A stretch of 64,000 bases of DNA, taken from contig NZ_PVMZ01000019.1 of assembly GCF_003001815.1 (NCBI RefSeq), positions 124,001 through 188,000 of the forward strand, written 5' to 3'. The stretch is from Actinoplanes italicus (lineage in GTDB: Bacteria > Actinomycetota > Actinomycetes > Mycobacteriales > Micromonosporaceae). The position numbers and the translations under genes were made by a program. The notes under the pieces are model-generated. The model was not told the origin of the DNA. It searched no databases and was given only the letters and a program-made list of their open reading frames with translations. Shown here piece after piece: positions 39,819-47,746 of this stretch. Within the stretch, counting starts at the first letter, position 1, and each line of letters opens with the position of its first letter.

Positions 39819-41813
39819 ATGTACGCACTAGGCATAGACCTCGGCACCACCTACACCGCCGCCGCGACCTGGCGCGACGGCCACGCGGAGATCGTCGCGC
39901 TCGGCAGCCGCGCCGCCGCCGTACCGTCGGTGGTGCTGCTGCGCGAGGACGAGACGTTCTTGACCGGCGAGGCCGCCAGCCGCCGGGGCCTGACCGAACC
40001 ACACCGGGTGGCCCGCGAGTTCAAACGCCGGGTGGGCGACAGCACCCCGATCCTGCTCGGCGGGGTACCGCAGTCGGCCGAGGCACTCGCTGCCAGGCTT
40101 CTGCGCGCGGTCGCCGACCAGGTGATCGGCCGGGAGGGCGGCGCACCGGCGGCCATCTGCGTCTCGTATCCGGCGAATTGGGGCCCGTACAAGACAGATC
40201 TGATGCGCCAGGCCGTGCGGATGGCCGACCTGGACGGCCCGGTGATCTACACGACCGAACCGGAGGCCGCCGCCGTCAGCTACGCCCAGCAGCAACGCAT
40301 CGAACCCGGAGCGATCGTCGCCGTCTACGACCTCGGCGGCGGCACCTTCGACGCGGCCGTGCTGCGCAAGACCGGCATGGGCTTCGACATCCTGGGCCGT
40401 CCCGAGGGCATCGAGCGCCTCGGCGGCATCGACTTCGACGCCGCCGTCTTCAACCACGTCCGATCCGCGCTCGGCGGCAAGCTCGAGGAACTGGACGAGG
40501 ACGACCCGACGGCGACCGCGGCCGTGGCACGCTTGCGTGAAGAGTGCGTCAACGCGAAGGAGGCGCTCTCCTCCGACACGGACACCACGATTCCGGTTCT
40601 ACTGCCCAACCACGCCACCGAGGTACGCCTGACGCGCGCCGAGTTCGAGGCCATGGTCCGGCCGGCGCTCTACGGTTCGGTGGAGGCGTTGACGAGGGCG
40701 CTGCGGTCCGCGGACTGCACGCCCGAGCGCCTGCACTCGATCCTGCTGGTGGGCGGCTCGTCCCGAATGCCGATCGTCGCCCAGCTCGTCGGCACCGAGT
40801 TCGGCCGCCCGGTGGCCGTCGACGCCCACCCGAAGCACGCCGTGGCCCTCGGCGCCGCATGGCTGGCCAGCGGCGCAACGGCCCAGACCGTCATCGGGCG
40901 GCCGGTGGCCGGCCGAGCCTCCGCCACCGCCCCGCCCACGCGCCAGGCGCCGCCGACACGCCAAGCGCCGCAACCCCCCTTCGAGACGGAACGTTCTCCC
41001 TCGTCGGCGGGTGGTGTCGCACGATCGGCGCCGGCCGTGCCGGCCTACGGGACGGAACGTTCTGTCTCGGGCGGCGGCACCGCGCTTCCCGTTCCGCCGG
41101 CCGCCGCGCCCTATCCGCGCGTCAACAACCCGGTGAGCCCGTCACCACACGGCGTCCCACCCCGCCCCACGCGGCCGACCGCGGGCGCGGCATCCGCACC
41201 GGCGCCGGCATCGGCCTGGTCCACCGTCACCGGCAAGCCCGCCCGCAACCGTACGGGAAGCAGGCGCACCCTGGCCGTCGCGGCGGCCGCGATCATCGTG
41301 ATCGGAGTTGCCGCCGGCATCGCCTACGCCCAGTTCGGTTCCGACGGCGCGGGAGACAGGAAGCTCACCGGCGCGACCGCTTCGCCGACGGTGGCCGCCT
41401 CCGTGCAACCTGCCGACGAGCAGTGCACCGACGAGATCAAGAGCAACCCGCGCTGGGTCTGCCTCACCTCGGCGGTCGTCGCCGACGGCAAGTTCACCAT
41501 CGACTACGAGGTCGAGTGGGCCGGCGACACCCCGGACGTGAGCGGCGGTTACCACCTGCACGTCTACGGCGGCGACGGCACCTATCCCGCCGACCACGAC
41601 ATGGGCTCGCACGCCCCGAAGAAGGACCAGGGCGATTGGTACGTGGAGGACCGCAACCCGTCCGTCCTGGACACCGGCGAGAACCGCTACAAGAACGCGA
41701 TCGGCGACGCGCCCAAGGTCTGTGCCCGTATCGCGCTCGCCGGCCACGGCCTGGTACCCGACGAGAACGCGACCTACAGAACCGGCAACTGCGTCCCGAT
41801 CACCCGCAAGTAG
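39819..41813 (+). CDS. Membrane-anchored Hsp70-type ATPase with extracytoplasmic domain
   Basis: The product is 664 residues. Residues 1-355 are an Hsp70/actin-type ATPase with GIDLGTTYTA, VYDLGGGTFDAAVL and LLVGGSSRMPIV. The peptide-binding domain of DnaK is missing. Instead there is a Pro/Ala-rich linker (about 360-480), one membrane helix (VAAAAIIVIGVAAGIAYA, about 485-502) and a 150-residue exterior domain with four Cys residues (EQCTDE, WVCLTS, KVCARI, GNCVPI), suggesting two disulfides. A signal could therefore pass across the membrane. Such Hsp70-like proteins accompany ini-like loci in actinobacteria, but the partner is not known here. Confidence 0.85.
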   Translation: MYALGIDLGTTYTAAATWRDGHAEIVALGSRAAAVPSVVLLREDETFLTGEAASRRGLTEPHRVAREFKRRVGDSTPILLGGVPQSAEALAARLLRAVADQVIGREGGAPAAICVSYPANWGPYKTDLMRQAVRMADLDGPVIYTTEPEAAAVSYAQQQRIEPGAIVAVYDLGGGTFDAAVLRKTGMGFDILGRPEGIERLGGIDFDAAVFNHVRSALGGKLEELDEDDPTATAAVARLREECVNAKEALSSDTDTTIPVLLPNHATEVRLTRAEFEAMVRPALYGSVEALTRALRSADCTPERLHSILLVGGSSRMPIVAQLVGTEFGRPVAVDAHPKHAVALGAAWLASGATAQTVIGRPVAGRASATAPPTRQAPPTRQAPQPPFETERSPSSAGGVARSAPAVPAYGTERSVSGGGTALPVPPAAAPYPRVNNPVSPSPHGVPPRPTRPTAGAASAPAPASAWSTVTGKPARNRTGSRRTLAVAAAAIIVIGVAAGIAYAQFGSDGAGDRKLTGATASPTVAASVQPADEQCTDEIKSNPRWVCLTSAVVADGKFTIDYEVEWAGDTPDVSGGYHLHVYGGDGTYPADHDMGSHAPKKDQGDWYVEDRNPSVLDTGENRYKNAIGDAPKVCARIALAGHGLVPDENATYRTGNCVPITRK

Positions 41814-41899
41814 TCCCGCGCCTCGTGACCCCATCTTGGACGACCGCGGGCGGTGACCAGCGTCCAGGATCGCGCGACAATGAAGGCCGCGGAGGAGCC

Positions 41900-42313
41900 A
41901 TGGACGACATCGAACTGACCAACCAGCTGCTGAGCGCCCTCACCGGCCACCACCTGCTGGCCTTCCGGATGGGCATCGGCGTCCGCCTGGAGTTCGACGA
42001 CGACGCCTACCACGAGCTGACGATCGAGGGCGAACTACGGTTCCCGCAGCCGGACGGGTCGCAGCTGCGGGGCGACCCGATCGGGCTGACCGTGGCCGAG
42101 CAGCTGATCCGGGTGCTCGGGACGACCGTGACCGCGGCCAGTGTCGACCGGGACGGCGATCTGACGATCGCGTTCGGCGACGACAGTCTCATCGTGCCGT
42201 GCAGCGATATGTACGAGTCGTGGCAGCTGAAGTCCGACGCCGAACTGCTGATCGTCAGCATGCCCGGCGGCGGCCTGGCGATCTGGCAGCCCGACGGCCA
42301 GAGCTACCCCTGA
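41900..42313 (+). CDS. Hypothetical protein, DUF6188-like
   Basis: A 137-residue protein starting MDDIELTNQLLSALTGHH, with GGAGGA just before the ATG. It consists of alternating beta strands (YHELTIEGELRF, DLTIAFGDDSLIVP, LLIVSMPGGGLAIWQPDG) and ends in a pattern typical of the small actinobacterial DUF6188 proteins. Function unknown. It may be cotranscribed with the Hsp70-like gene 86 nt upstream. A short inverted repeat (TGGACG/CGTCCA, about 41836-41866) lies between them. Confidence 0.7.
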   Translation: MDDIELTNQLLSALTGHHLLAFRMGIGVRLEFDDDAYHELTIEGELRFPQPDGSQLRGDPIGLTVAEQLIRVLGTTVTAASVDRDGDLTIAFGDDSLIVPCSDMYESWQLKSDAELLIVSMPGGGLAIWQPDGQSYP

Positions 42314-42320
42314 CACCGGG

Positions 42321-42749
42321 TCACTCGCAGAAGACGCGGATCTTGGAGTCGTGGTCGTCCAGGTCGACGGTGAGGTCGTCGAGCTGTTCGATCAGGTCCT
42401 CGATGTGCTGCGGTTTCAGCTGGGCCAGGTCGATCGGCACGCCCGCCTGGAGCAGCTGTGCGTTGACCTTGTCGAGGGCGTGCGGCGGGATGAGGCTGGT
42501 CAGCCGGACTCCGGCCCGCAGCAACTGAAGCGGGACCCGGACGTTGATCCGGCTCGGTGAGGGTGACTCCCCGCCCTCCGGCGCGCTGAGCACCACCCGC
42601 AGGTACTTGGGGCGGGCCTTCGGGCGCGCCGGCTCACCGGGCGGAGGCTCGGCCTGGCGTTCCAGGGCGTCGATCAGCAACTCGGCCTCCTCGGCGGTGA
42701 TCTTGCCCTCGGCCAGCATCTGAAGGATCTGGCGGCGCTCCTCGTTCAT
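42321..42749 (-). CDS. SHOCT-like domain protein (YvlB/DUF2089-associated)
   Basis: The product is 142 residues. The N-terminus MNEERRQILQMLAEGKITAEEAELLIDALE is a SHOCT-like helix pair typical of proteins encoded beside DUF2089 regulators. The rest (YLRVVLSAPEG...INVRVPLQLLRAGVRLTSLIP) is a beta-rich domain. AGGAGGAAA precedes the ATG at 42749. It is the third gene of a minus-strand operon with 42774-43040 and 43037-43417. Confidence 0.75.
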   Translation of the reverse strand: MNEERRQILQMLAEGKITAEEAELLIDALERQAEPPPGEPARPKARPKYLRVVLSAPEGGESPSPSRINVRVPLQLLRAGVRLTSLIPPHALDKVNAQLLQAGVPIDLAQLKPQHIEDLIEQLDDLTVDLDDHDSKIRVFCE

Positions 42750-42773
42750 GATCGTTTCCTCCTTGAAAGGGTT

Positions 42774-43040
42774 TCAGATGACGCTCACGAGCACGGCCGT
42801 GCTGCCCTGCTCGAACGCGAACTCGGCCCCGGGCAGCGCCCGCACCAGCCCTCGCAGGCCACGCGCCGCCTCCGAGACGTCGATGTCGGCCCGCACGGCA
42901 CGGTGCACGACGAGCGCTCCCAGCACGGCGAGCAGCAGCAACGGCGACAGGGCCAGCAGCACCGGCGCGACGGAGACGTTGACCCGGCGCCAGGTGCCGT
43001 CGGGCCGGCGCCAGCGCACGGTCACCACACTCGGCGTCAT
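42774..43040 (-). CDS. Small single-pass membrane protein
   Basis: An 88-residue protein with one membrane helix (VAPVLLALSPLLLLAVLGALVV, about 24-45) between a basic Trp/Arg-rich N-terminus and a C-terminal helix. The start overlaps the DUF2089 stop by 4 nt, indicating coupling. Probably the membrane partner of the DUF2089 regulator and the SHOCT-like protein, perhaps in envelope-stress sensing (inference). Confidence 0.7.
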   Translation of the reverse strand: MTPSVVTVRWRRPDGTWRRVNVSVAPVLLALSPLLLLAVLGALVVHRAVRADIDVSEAARGLRGLVRALPGAEFAFEQGSTAVLVSVI

Positions 43041-43417
43041 CGCGGCCTCCTCAGCTCGGCCAGGGCCTCCTGTGCGGTGATCTCGCCGCGTCGCAACCGG
43101 TCGACGGTGTCCGCCGCGCCGGAGGGGGCCGGGTCGGTGTCGACGAAATCCAGGCGCTCGGCGATCCGGTTGAGCCGCGACTTGATCGTCGGGTAGCTGA
43201 CCCCGAAGATCCGCTCCATCTCCTTGATCGAGCCGTGCGACCGCACGAAAGCGGCCACAAACACCTGGTCGTCGATGCTGAGCTGGGCCAGCTGCGGTGG
43301 CTCGAAGCTGCCCTCCACCGCGATCCCGCTGCCGGTGAGGCGGACGCGCTCGACCGTGAACGGTTGCCCCTGCGTCAGGTCGGTCAGTTCCTGCCAGTCC
43401 ATGTTCAATTTGTACAT
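43037..43417 (-). CDS. DUF2089-family regulator
   Basis: About 126 residues from the ATG at 43417, which has GAGA 6 nt upstream; 43432 and 43402 are alternatives. The core FEPPQLAQLSIDDQVFVAAFVRSHGSIKEMERIFGVSYPTIKSRLNRI is the DUF2089 helix-turn-helix and is followed by a SHOCT-like tail (LRRGEITAQEALAEL). It should bind DNA and control its own operon. The upstream sequence (43418-43450) is unusually AT-rich and likely holds the promoter. Confidence 0.8.
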   Translation of the reverse strand: MYKLNMDWQELTDLTQGQPFTVERVRLTGSGIAVEGSFEPPQLAQLSIDDQVFVAAFVRSHGSIKEMERIFGVSYPTIKSRLNRIAERLDFVDTDPAPSGAADTVDRLRRGEITAQEALAELRRPR

Positions 43418-43492
43418 TGATATTCTCAACATTTCAAGGGCAGTACCTTAATTTTCTTCAGTACGGAGGGTGCGTGCCGTCCGTACGACAAT

Positions 43493-43798
43493 GTGATCGT
43501 GAAGTGGGGAACCGTGCGCCGCGTCGCGGTGCTGAACGCCGTGGTGGTCGCGGTGTGGCTGGTCGTCGGGGTGGCCGGCGCTCTCGGCACCTGGCTGTGG
43601 TGGCTCGTCGCGGCGCTGCCGATGGCCGCGCTCGTGGCCGGGCCGTTCGCCCGGTACCGGATCAGCGAAGGACGGACCTGGCCGACCTGGGTGGGGTTCG
43701 TGCCGGTGCTCGTGCTCCTGCTGACCGCGCTGGCGGTGCCTCTACAGCTACGTGCTGCACGACGCGACCGGCGAGCCGCTGCCTCGCTGCTGATTTGA
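43493..43798 (+). CDS. Small membrane protein
   Basis: A 101-residue protein with three hydrophobic helices (about 10-30, 36-50 and 64-83) and a basic C-terminus. A GTG at 43514 preceded by GGGGA is an equally good start and would remove seven residues. It diverges from the DUF2089 operon and may be a further membrane component. No family was recognised. Confidence 0.55.
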   Translation: MIVKWGTVRRVAVLNAVVVAVWLVVGVAGALGTWLWWLVAALPMAALVAGPFARYRISEGRTWPTWVGFVPVLVLLLTALAVPLQLRAARRDRRAAASLLI

Positions 43799-43830
43799 CC
43801 TTGCCGCCGCGAGTCTGTGACCCTCGTGGC

Positions 43831-44844
43831 GTGTCCCTGGTTCGGTCGGCCGGCCTGCAGAAGTTCCGGCAGACCGTCGAAGCCCTGGGCGGCGACGCCG
43901 ACGCGTTCGCCCGCCAGGCGGGGCTCCCCGACGGTGCGCTCGACGCCGACGACCTGCTCGTCGAGGACGCCGCCCTGGCCGCCGTCCTGGAGATCGCCGC
44001 ATCCACACTGCGCTGCCCCGACCTCGGCCTGCGCGTCGCGTCGGTCCAGGAGCTGAGCATGCTCGGTCCGCTCGCGGTCGCCATCCAGCACTCGCCGTCG
44101 GTGGCGGACGCCCTCGAATGCACCTCGCGCTACATGTTCGTGCACGCCCGCGACCTGAGCGTGTCGCTGGTGCCCGACCCGGACGGCGTGCCCGGCGTGA
44201 CCGCGCTGCTCTACTCGTTCGGCCCCGGCGTGCGCCCGCTGCCGCAGGCCACCGACATGACGATGCTGTTCGTGCACCGGGCCGTCGGCTTCCTGGTCGG
44301 CGACGGCTACGGCCTGCGATCGGTGGACCTGCCGCACCGCCCGGTCGCGCCGCCCGGCCGCTACGAAAAGGCCTTCGGCGCCGCGGTCCGGTTCGGCCGG
44401 CCTCAGGCGCTGCTGCGGCTGCCCTCCAGCCTGCTGAAACGGCCGCTCGCCGGTGTCGACGCGACCCTGCGCGGCCTGGCGCTCGCCTTCCTGTCCCGGC
44501 AGTCGCCCGATCCGCGGACCGGCCCGGCCGCCCGGGTGCGTGCCGTGCTGGCGCAGTCGCTGGGCACCGGCCCGGTCGAGCTGGGCGACGTGGCACGGGC
44601 TCTGGCGGTGCATCCGCGAACCCTGCAGCGCCAGCTCGACGCGGAGGGCCAGAGCTTCGCGAAAATCCTCGATGACGTACGCCGTACGCGCGCCCGTGCC
44701 TATCTGACCTCGACCGACATGCCCCTGACGCAGATCAGCCGCCTGCTCGGATTCGCCGAACAGGCCGTGCTGAGCCGCTGCGCGCGCCGCTGGTGGGGGA
44801 TGAGCCCGACCGCGCTGCGCCGCCAGGCCCGTTCCCCTCAGTAG
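43831..44844 (+). CDS. AraC-family regulator with Arabinose_bd-type sensor domain
   Basis: The product is 337 residues from the GTG at 43831. The N-terminal sensor (about 10-200) carries LGPLAVAIQHSPSVADALECTSRYMFVHA, typical of the PF12625 domain of OruR/ArgR-type AraC proteins. The C-terminal double helix-turn-helix (about 235-330) contains VARALAVHPRTLQRQLDAEGQSF and SRLLGFAEQAVLSRCARRWWGMSPTALRR. Its ligand and target are unknown; no adjacent metabolic gene is on the same strand. The 3' end overlaps the convergent chemoreceptor gene by 7 nt. Confidence 0.88.
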   Translation: MSLVRSAGLQKFRQTVEALGGDADAFARQAGLPDGALDADDLLVEDAALAAVLEIAASTLRCPDLGLRVASVQELSMLGPLAVAIQHSPSVADALECTSRYMFVHARDLSVSLVPDPDGVPGVTALLYSFGPGVRPLPQATDMTMLFVHRAVGFLVGDGYGLRSVDLPHRPVAPPGRYEKAFGAAVRFGRPQALLRLPSSLLKRPLAGVDATLRGLALAFLSRQSPDPRTGPAARVRAVLAQSLGTGPVELGDVARALAVHPRTLQRQLDAEGQSFAKILDDVRRTRARAYLTSTDMPLTQISRLLGFAEQAVLSRCARRWWGMSPTALRRQARSPQ

Positions 44845-46805
44845 CGGAAGTTGTTGACCAGCGCCGTCATCTCGCCCGCCAGCCGGTTGAGGTCACCGAC
44901 CGCGTCCTGACCGCTGCGCGCGTTCGCCGTGGCATTGCGCGCCGACGCGGCCACGTCCGAGATCGCCTCGGTGACCAGGCCCGTGTTGCCGGCCGCCTCG
45001 TTGACGCTGCGGCTCATCTCGTTCGTGGTCGCGGTCTGCTCCTCCACGGCCGACGCGATCGACGTCGTGTAGTCCCCGATCGTCGAGATGACCTGCACGA
45101 TCTCGTTGATCGCGGTCGCCGCCGAGGTGCTGATCGCCTGGATCGCGGTGATCCGCCCGGTGATCTCCTCGGTCGCCTGGGCGGTCTGCTGCGCCAGTTC
45201 CTTCACCTCGCCCGCGACCACCGCGAATCCCTTGCCCATCTCCCCGGCACGGGCCGCCTCGATGGTGGCGTTCAGCGCGAGCAGGTTCGTCTGCTCGGCG
45301 ATCGACGTGATCAGCCGGACCACGTCACCGATCTCCTCGGTCGCCGCACCGAGCTGCGCGACCTGGCCGTTCGTGCTCTCCGCCACCGACCGGGCGTCGT
45401 TGGCGACCTGCGCCGCCTGCGCCGCGCTGCCGGCGATCTCGGCGATCGCGGCGTTCATCTGCTCCGCCCCGGCCGCGACCGACTGCACGCTGCTGTTGAC
45501 CGTCTGGGTCGCGTCCGCCGCGGTGCCCAGGCTGTCGGAGACGTGCACGACGTCGTCGCTGAGCCGGTTCGTGCCGTCGGCGAGCCGGTCCGCGGCGGCC
45601 TGCACGTCGGCAGCCGAGCCGGCGATCCCGCGTACCGTGCCCGCGACCTTCTCGACGAACCTGTTGAACGCGGACGCCAGCTGCGCCACCTCGTCGTTCC
45701 CGCGCACCGTGGCCCGCTGGGTCAGGTCACCGTCGCCGTCCGCGATCTCCGCCATCCGGTCCCGCAGCCGCTCGATCGGCCGTGCCACCGACCGCGCCAC
45801 CACGAGCGCGATCAACGCCGCGACCAGCAGCGCCGCCCCGGTGATCCACATGCTGATGTGCAGCGAACCGTTCGCCGACTCCAGGATCGTTGCGGTCGGC
45901 ACGGTCACGACCAGTGACCAGGTGTCGGTCTCACCGAGTGCCAGCGGCGCGGCGACCTGCACCTTCTCGTCGTCGCCGTCGATCGTCCGGCGGGCCGGCG
46001 ACCCGCTCGCGACGGCATCCTTCGCCAGCTCCACCATCCCGGCGTCGGCCGGTTTGCCGGCCTGCTCCGGGTCACCGCCGGCGACCAGCAGGCCACCGCC
46101 GCTGACCAGCATCGCGTCACCGGTGCCGAACGGTTTGATCTGTGCGAGGTCCGCCGAGACCGCGTCCAGGGTGAGGTCGATGCCGGCCACTCCGACCGTC
46201 CGGCCGCCGACCACGATCGGCGCGGCCAGCGACGTCATCAGCACGGCCTTACCGCCGACCTCATAGGCGTACGGCTCGAGCACCTTCTCCTTGCCGGACT
46301 TCTGCGCGATCAGGTAGTAGTCGCCGTCCCCCGGCTCGGTGTACAGGGTGAGCACCGTCGACGTGACCGCGTTCCCGTCCCGGTACCAGTACGGCACGAA
46401 CCGCCCGGAAGCGTCGTGCCGCGCGTCGCTACCACGGAACCGGGCATCCCGTCCGTCGAACGCGTTCGGTTCCCACGCCGTCCACATACCGAAATAGGCC
46501 GGATGGCGGTCCATGAGCGCACGCAGCAGAGCGTTGGCCCGGGCCCTGCTGCCCCCGGACGCCGACTCGGTGGCCATCGCGGTCGCCAGATCACGGGCGG
46601 TACCCATCGCGGTCATCAGCTGCGCCCGCACCTGCGCCGCGTTGCGAGCACCGATCTCCTGCGCGTACGCGAAACCGGTATCCCGTGCCTCGGCGAGGTT
46701 ACGCCGCGTGATGACCGTGGCGACGAGCACCAGGGAGATCCCGGCGATCAGCACCACACAGACGATCAGCCGGAGCTTGATACTCAGCCCGTTCAAACGC
46801 ATCAC
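44838..46805 (-). CDS. Methyl-accepting chemotaxis protein (dCache sensor)
   Basis: The product is 655 residues. A first membrane helix (about 12-32), an extracytoplasmic dCache-type sensor (about 33-315, with WTAWEPNAFDGRD and MTSLAAPIVVGG), a second helix (about 318-340), HAMP and a cytoplasmic signalling domain. The CheW/CheA hairpin tip is intact (TSIAEQTNLLALNATIEAAR...GFAVVAGEVKELA). It should steer flagellar movement in response to small ligands, which fits an organism with motile spores. A second ATG two codons later could be the start. Confidence 0.93.
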   Translation of the reverse strand: MMRLNGLSIKLRLIVCVVLIAGISLVLVATVITRRNLAEARDTGFAYAQEIGARNAAQVRAQLMTAMGTARDLATAMATESASGGSRARANALLRALMDRHPAYFGMWTAWEPNAFDGRDARFRGSDARHDASGRFVPYWYRDGNAVTSTVLTLYTEPGDGDYYLIAQKSGKEKVLEPYAYEVGGKAVLMTSLAAPIVVGGRTVGVAGIDLTLDAVSADLAQIKPFGTGDAMLVSGGGLLVAGGDPEQAGKPADAGMVELAKDAVASGSPARRTIDGDDEKVQVAAPLALGETDTWSLVVTVPTATILESANGSLHISMWITGAALLVAALIALVVARSVARPIERLRDRMAEIADGDGDLTQRATVRGNDEVAQLASAFNRFVEKVAGTVRGIAGSAADVQAAADRLADGTNRLSDDVVHVSDSLGTAADATQTVNSSVQSVAAGAEQMNAAIAEIAGSAAQAAQVANDARSVAESTNGQVAQLGAATEEIGDVVRLITSIAEQTNLLALNATIEAARAGEMGKGFAVVAGEVKELAQQTAQATEEITGRITAIQAISTSAATAINEIVQVISTIGDYTTSIASAVEEQTATTNEMSRSVNEAAGNTGLVTEAISDVAASARNATANARSGQDAVGDLNRLAGEMTALVNNFRY

Positions 46806-47005
46806 ACCGAACCATTCGGCATGTGAGCCGGACCACTAAGCCTGTTCTTCAACCTACGGCCGGTGGGCTGAGCACGTGTTCCCGCCTGAGGCGGATGGGG
46901 GAGCTGCTCGTGGTGCGGGTGGCCGCCGCCTCGCGACCGATGAGGTTTCGCCGCGGATGCCGTCTCATCCTGTGTACGTGCGAATCAGCGCAGCGGGAGG
47001 GCAGC

Positions 47006-47569
47006 ATGAGCGACTTCGAACCGCAGACCGCGAACGGGAAGGTGCTGTGGCATTTCACCATGTCGCTGGACGGCTTCGTGACCGGGCCGGACCACGACAT
47101 GGACTGGATGAGTACCGGCATCTCCGAGCGGCCCGGCTTCATCGAGCAGTACGTCGAGACGACGGGCGCCGTCCTCGGCGACCGGCGGGGCTGGGACCGG
47201 TTCCCGGACGCCGGCAACATCTACGGCGAGGCCTGGACCGGACAGGTATTCGTACTGACCCACCACCCCGAGGACGCCGAGCCCGCCGAGCGGGTCACCT
47301 TCCTCGACTGCGACGTGGCGGAGGCGGTGCGGATCGCGCTGGCGGCAGCCGGTGGCAAGAACGTGGAGGTGCTGTCGGCGGACATCGGCCGTCAGCTTCT
47401 CGACCGTGGGCTCATCGACGAGATCGACCTGCACATCGCGCCGGTGCTGCTGGGCGACGGCGTCCGGCTCTACGACCACGCCGGTGGCCGCGCGGTCTAC
47501 CTGCACCGCGTCGGCGCCGACGACCCGATCGCCGAGGTGGACGTCCGGTACCGACCGGCGGCCGCATAG
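47006..47569 (+). CDS. RibD C-terminal / dihydrofolate-reductase-like protein
   Basis: The product is 187 residues from the ATG at 47006, with GGGAGG 5 nt upstream. It has the RibD_C fold with WHFTMSLDGFVTGPD at the start, AVLGDRRGWD, and the NADPH-binding segment NVEVLSADIGRQLLDRGLIDEIDLHIAPVLLGDG. Members reduce pyrimidine or unknown substrates; no specific role is evident. A strong hairpin directly follows (47573-47615). Confidence 0.9.
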   Translation: MSDFEPQTANGKVLWHFTMSLDGFVTGPDHDMDWMSTGISERPGFIEQYVETTGAVLGDRRGWDRFPDAGNIYGEAWTGQVFVLTHHPEDAEPAERVTFLDCDVAEAVRIALAAAGGKNVEVLSADIGRQLLDRGLIDEIDLHIAPVLLGDGVRLYDHAGGRAVYLHRVGADDPIAEVDVRYRPAAA

Positions 47570-47572
47570 TGC

Positions 47573-47615
47573 GCTGGAGTCCGGTGGCTCACGAACGCGG
47601 CCACCGGACTCCAGC
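47573..47615. terminator. Strong terminator hairpin
   Basis: GCTGGAGTCCGGTGGC (47573-47588) pairs perfectly with GCCACCGGACTCCAGC (47600-47615), a 16-bp stem with an 11-nt loop, 3 nt after the reductase stop. It separates that gene from the TIR gene. Confidence 0.85.
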
Positions 47616-47746
47616 ACATGACGTTCACGGCGGACCCTCGCTCGCCAGCCCGCCGCTCCAGCGATCCAGGCTCTCCGGCTCGTGTTCGGTCTCCTCTCCG
47701 CGCGCCACCCGTTCGGAGGTCGTATTCCGATTTCGGCTCGTGCAGT

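Noticed and set aside
43417..43830. Extension of the AraC regulator back to 43417.
   Set aside because: This part overlaps the membrane-protein gene in another frame and is Arg/Ala-rich; the sensor domain begins at the GTG at 43831.
47618..47746. N-terminal extension of the TIR gene back to an ATG at 47618.
   Set aside because: The extra residues are Ser/Arg/Pro-rich, and the ATG sits 3 bp after the terminator hairpin; homologous TIR domains begin near the GTG at 47747.
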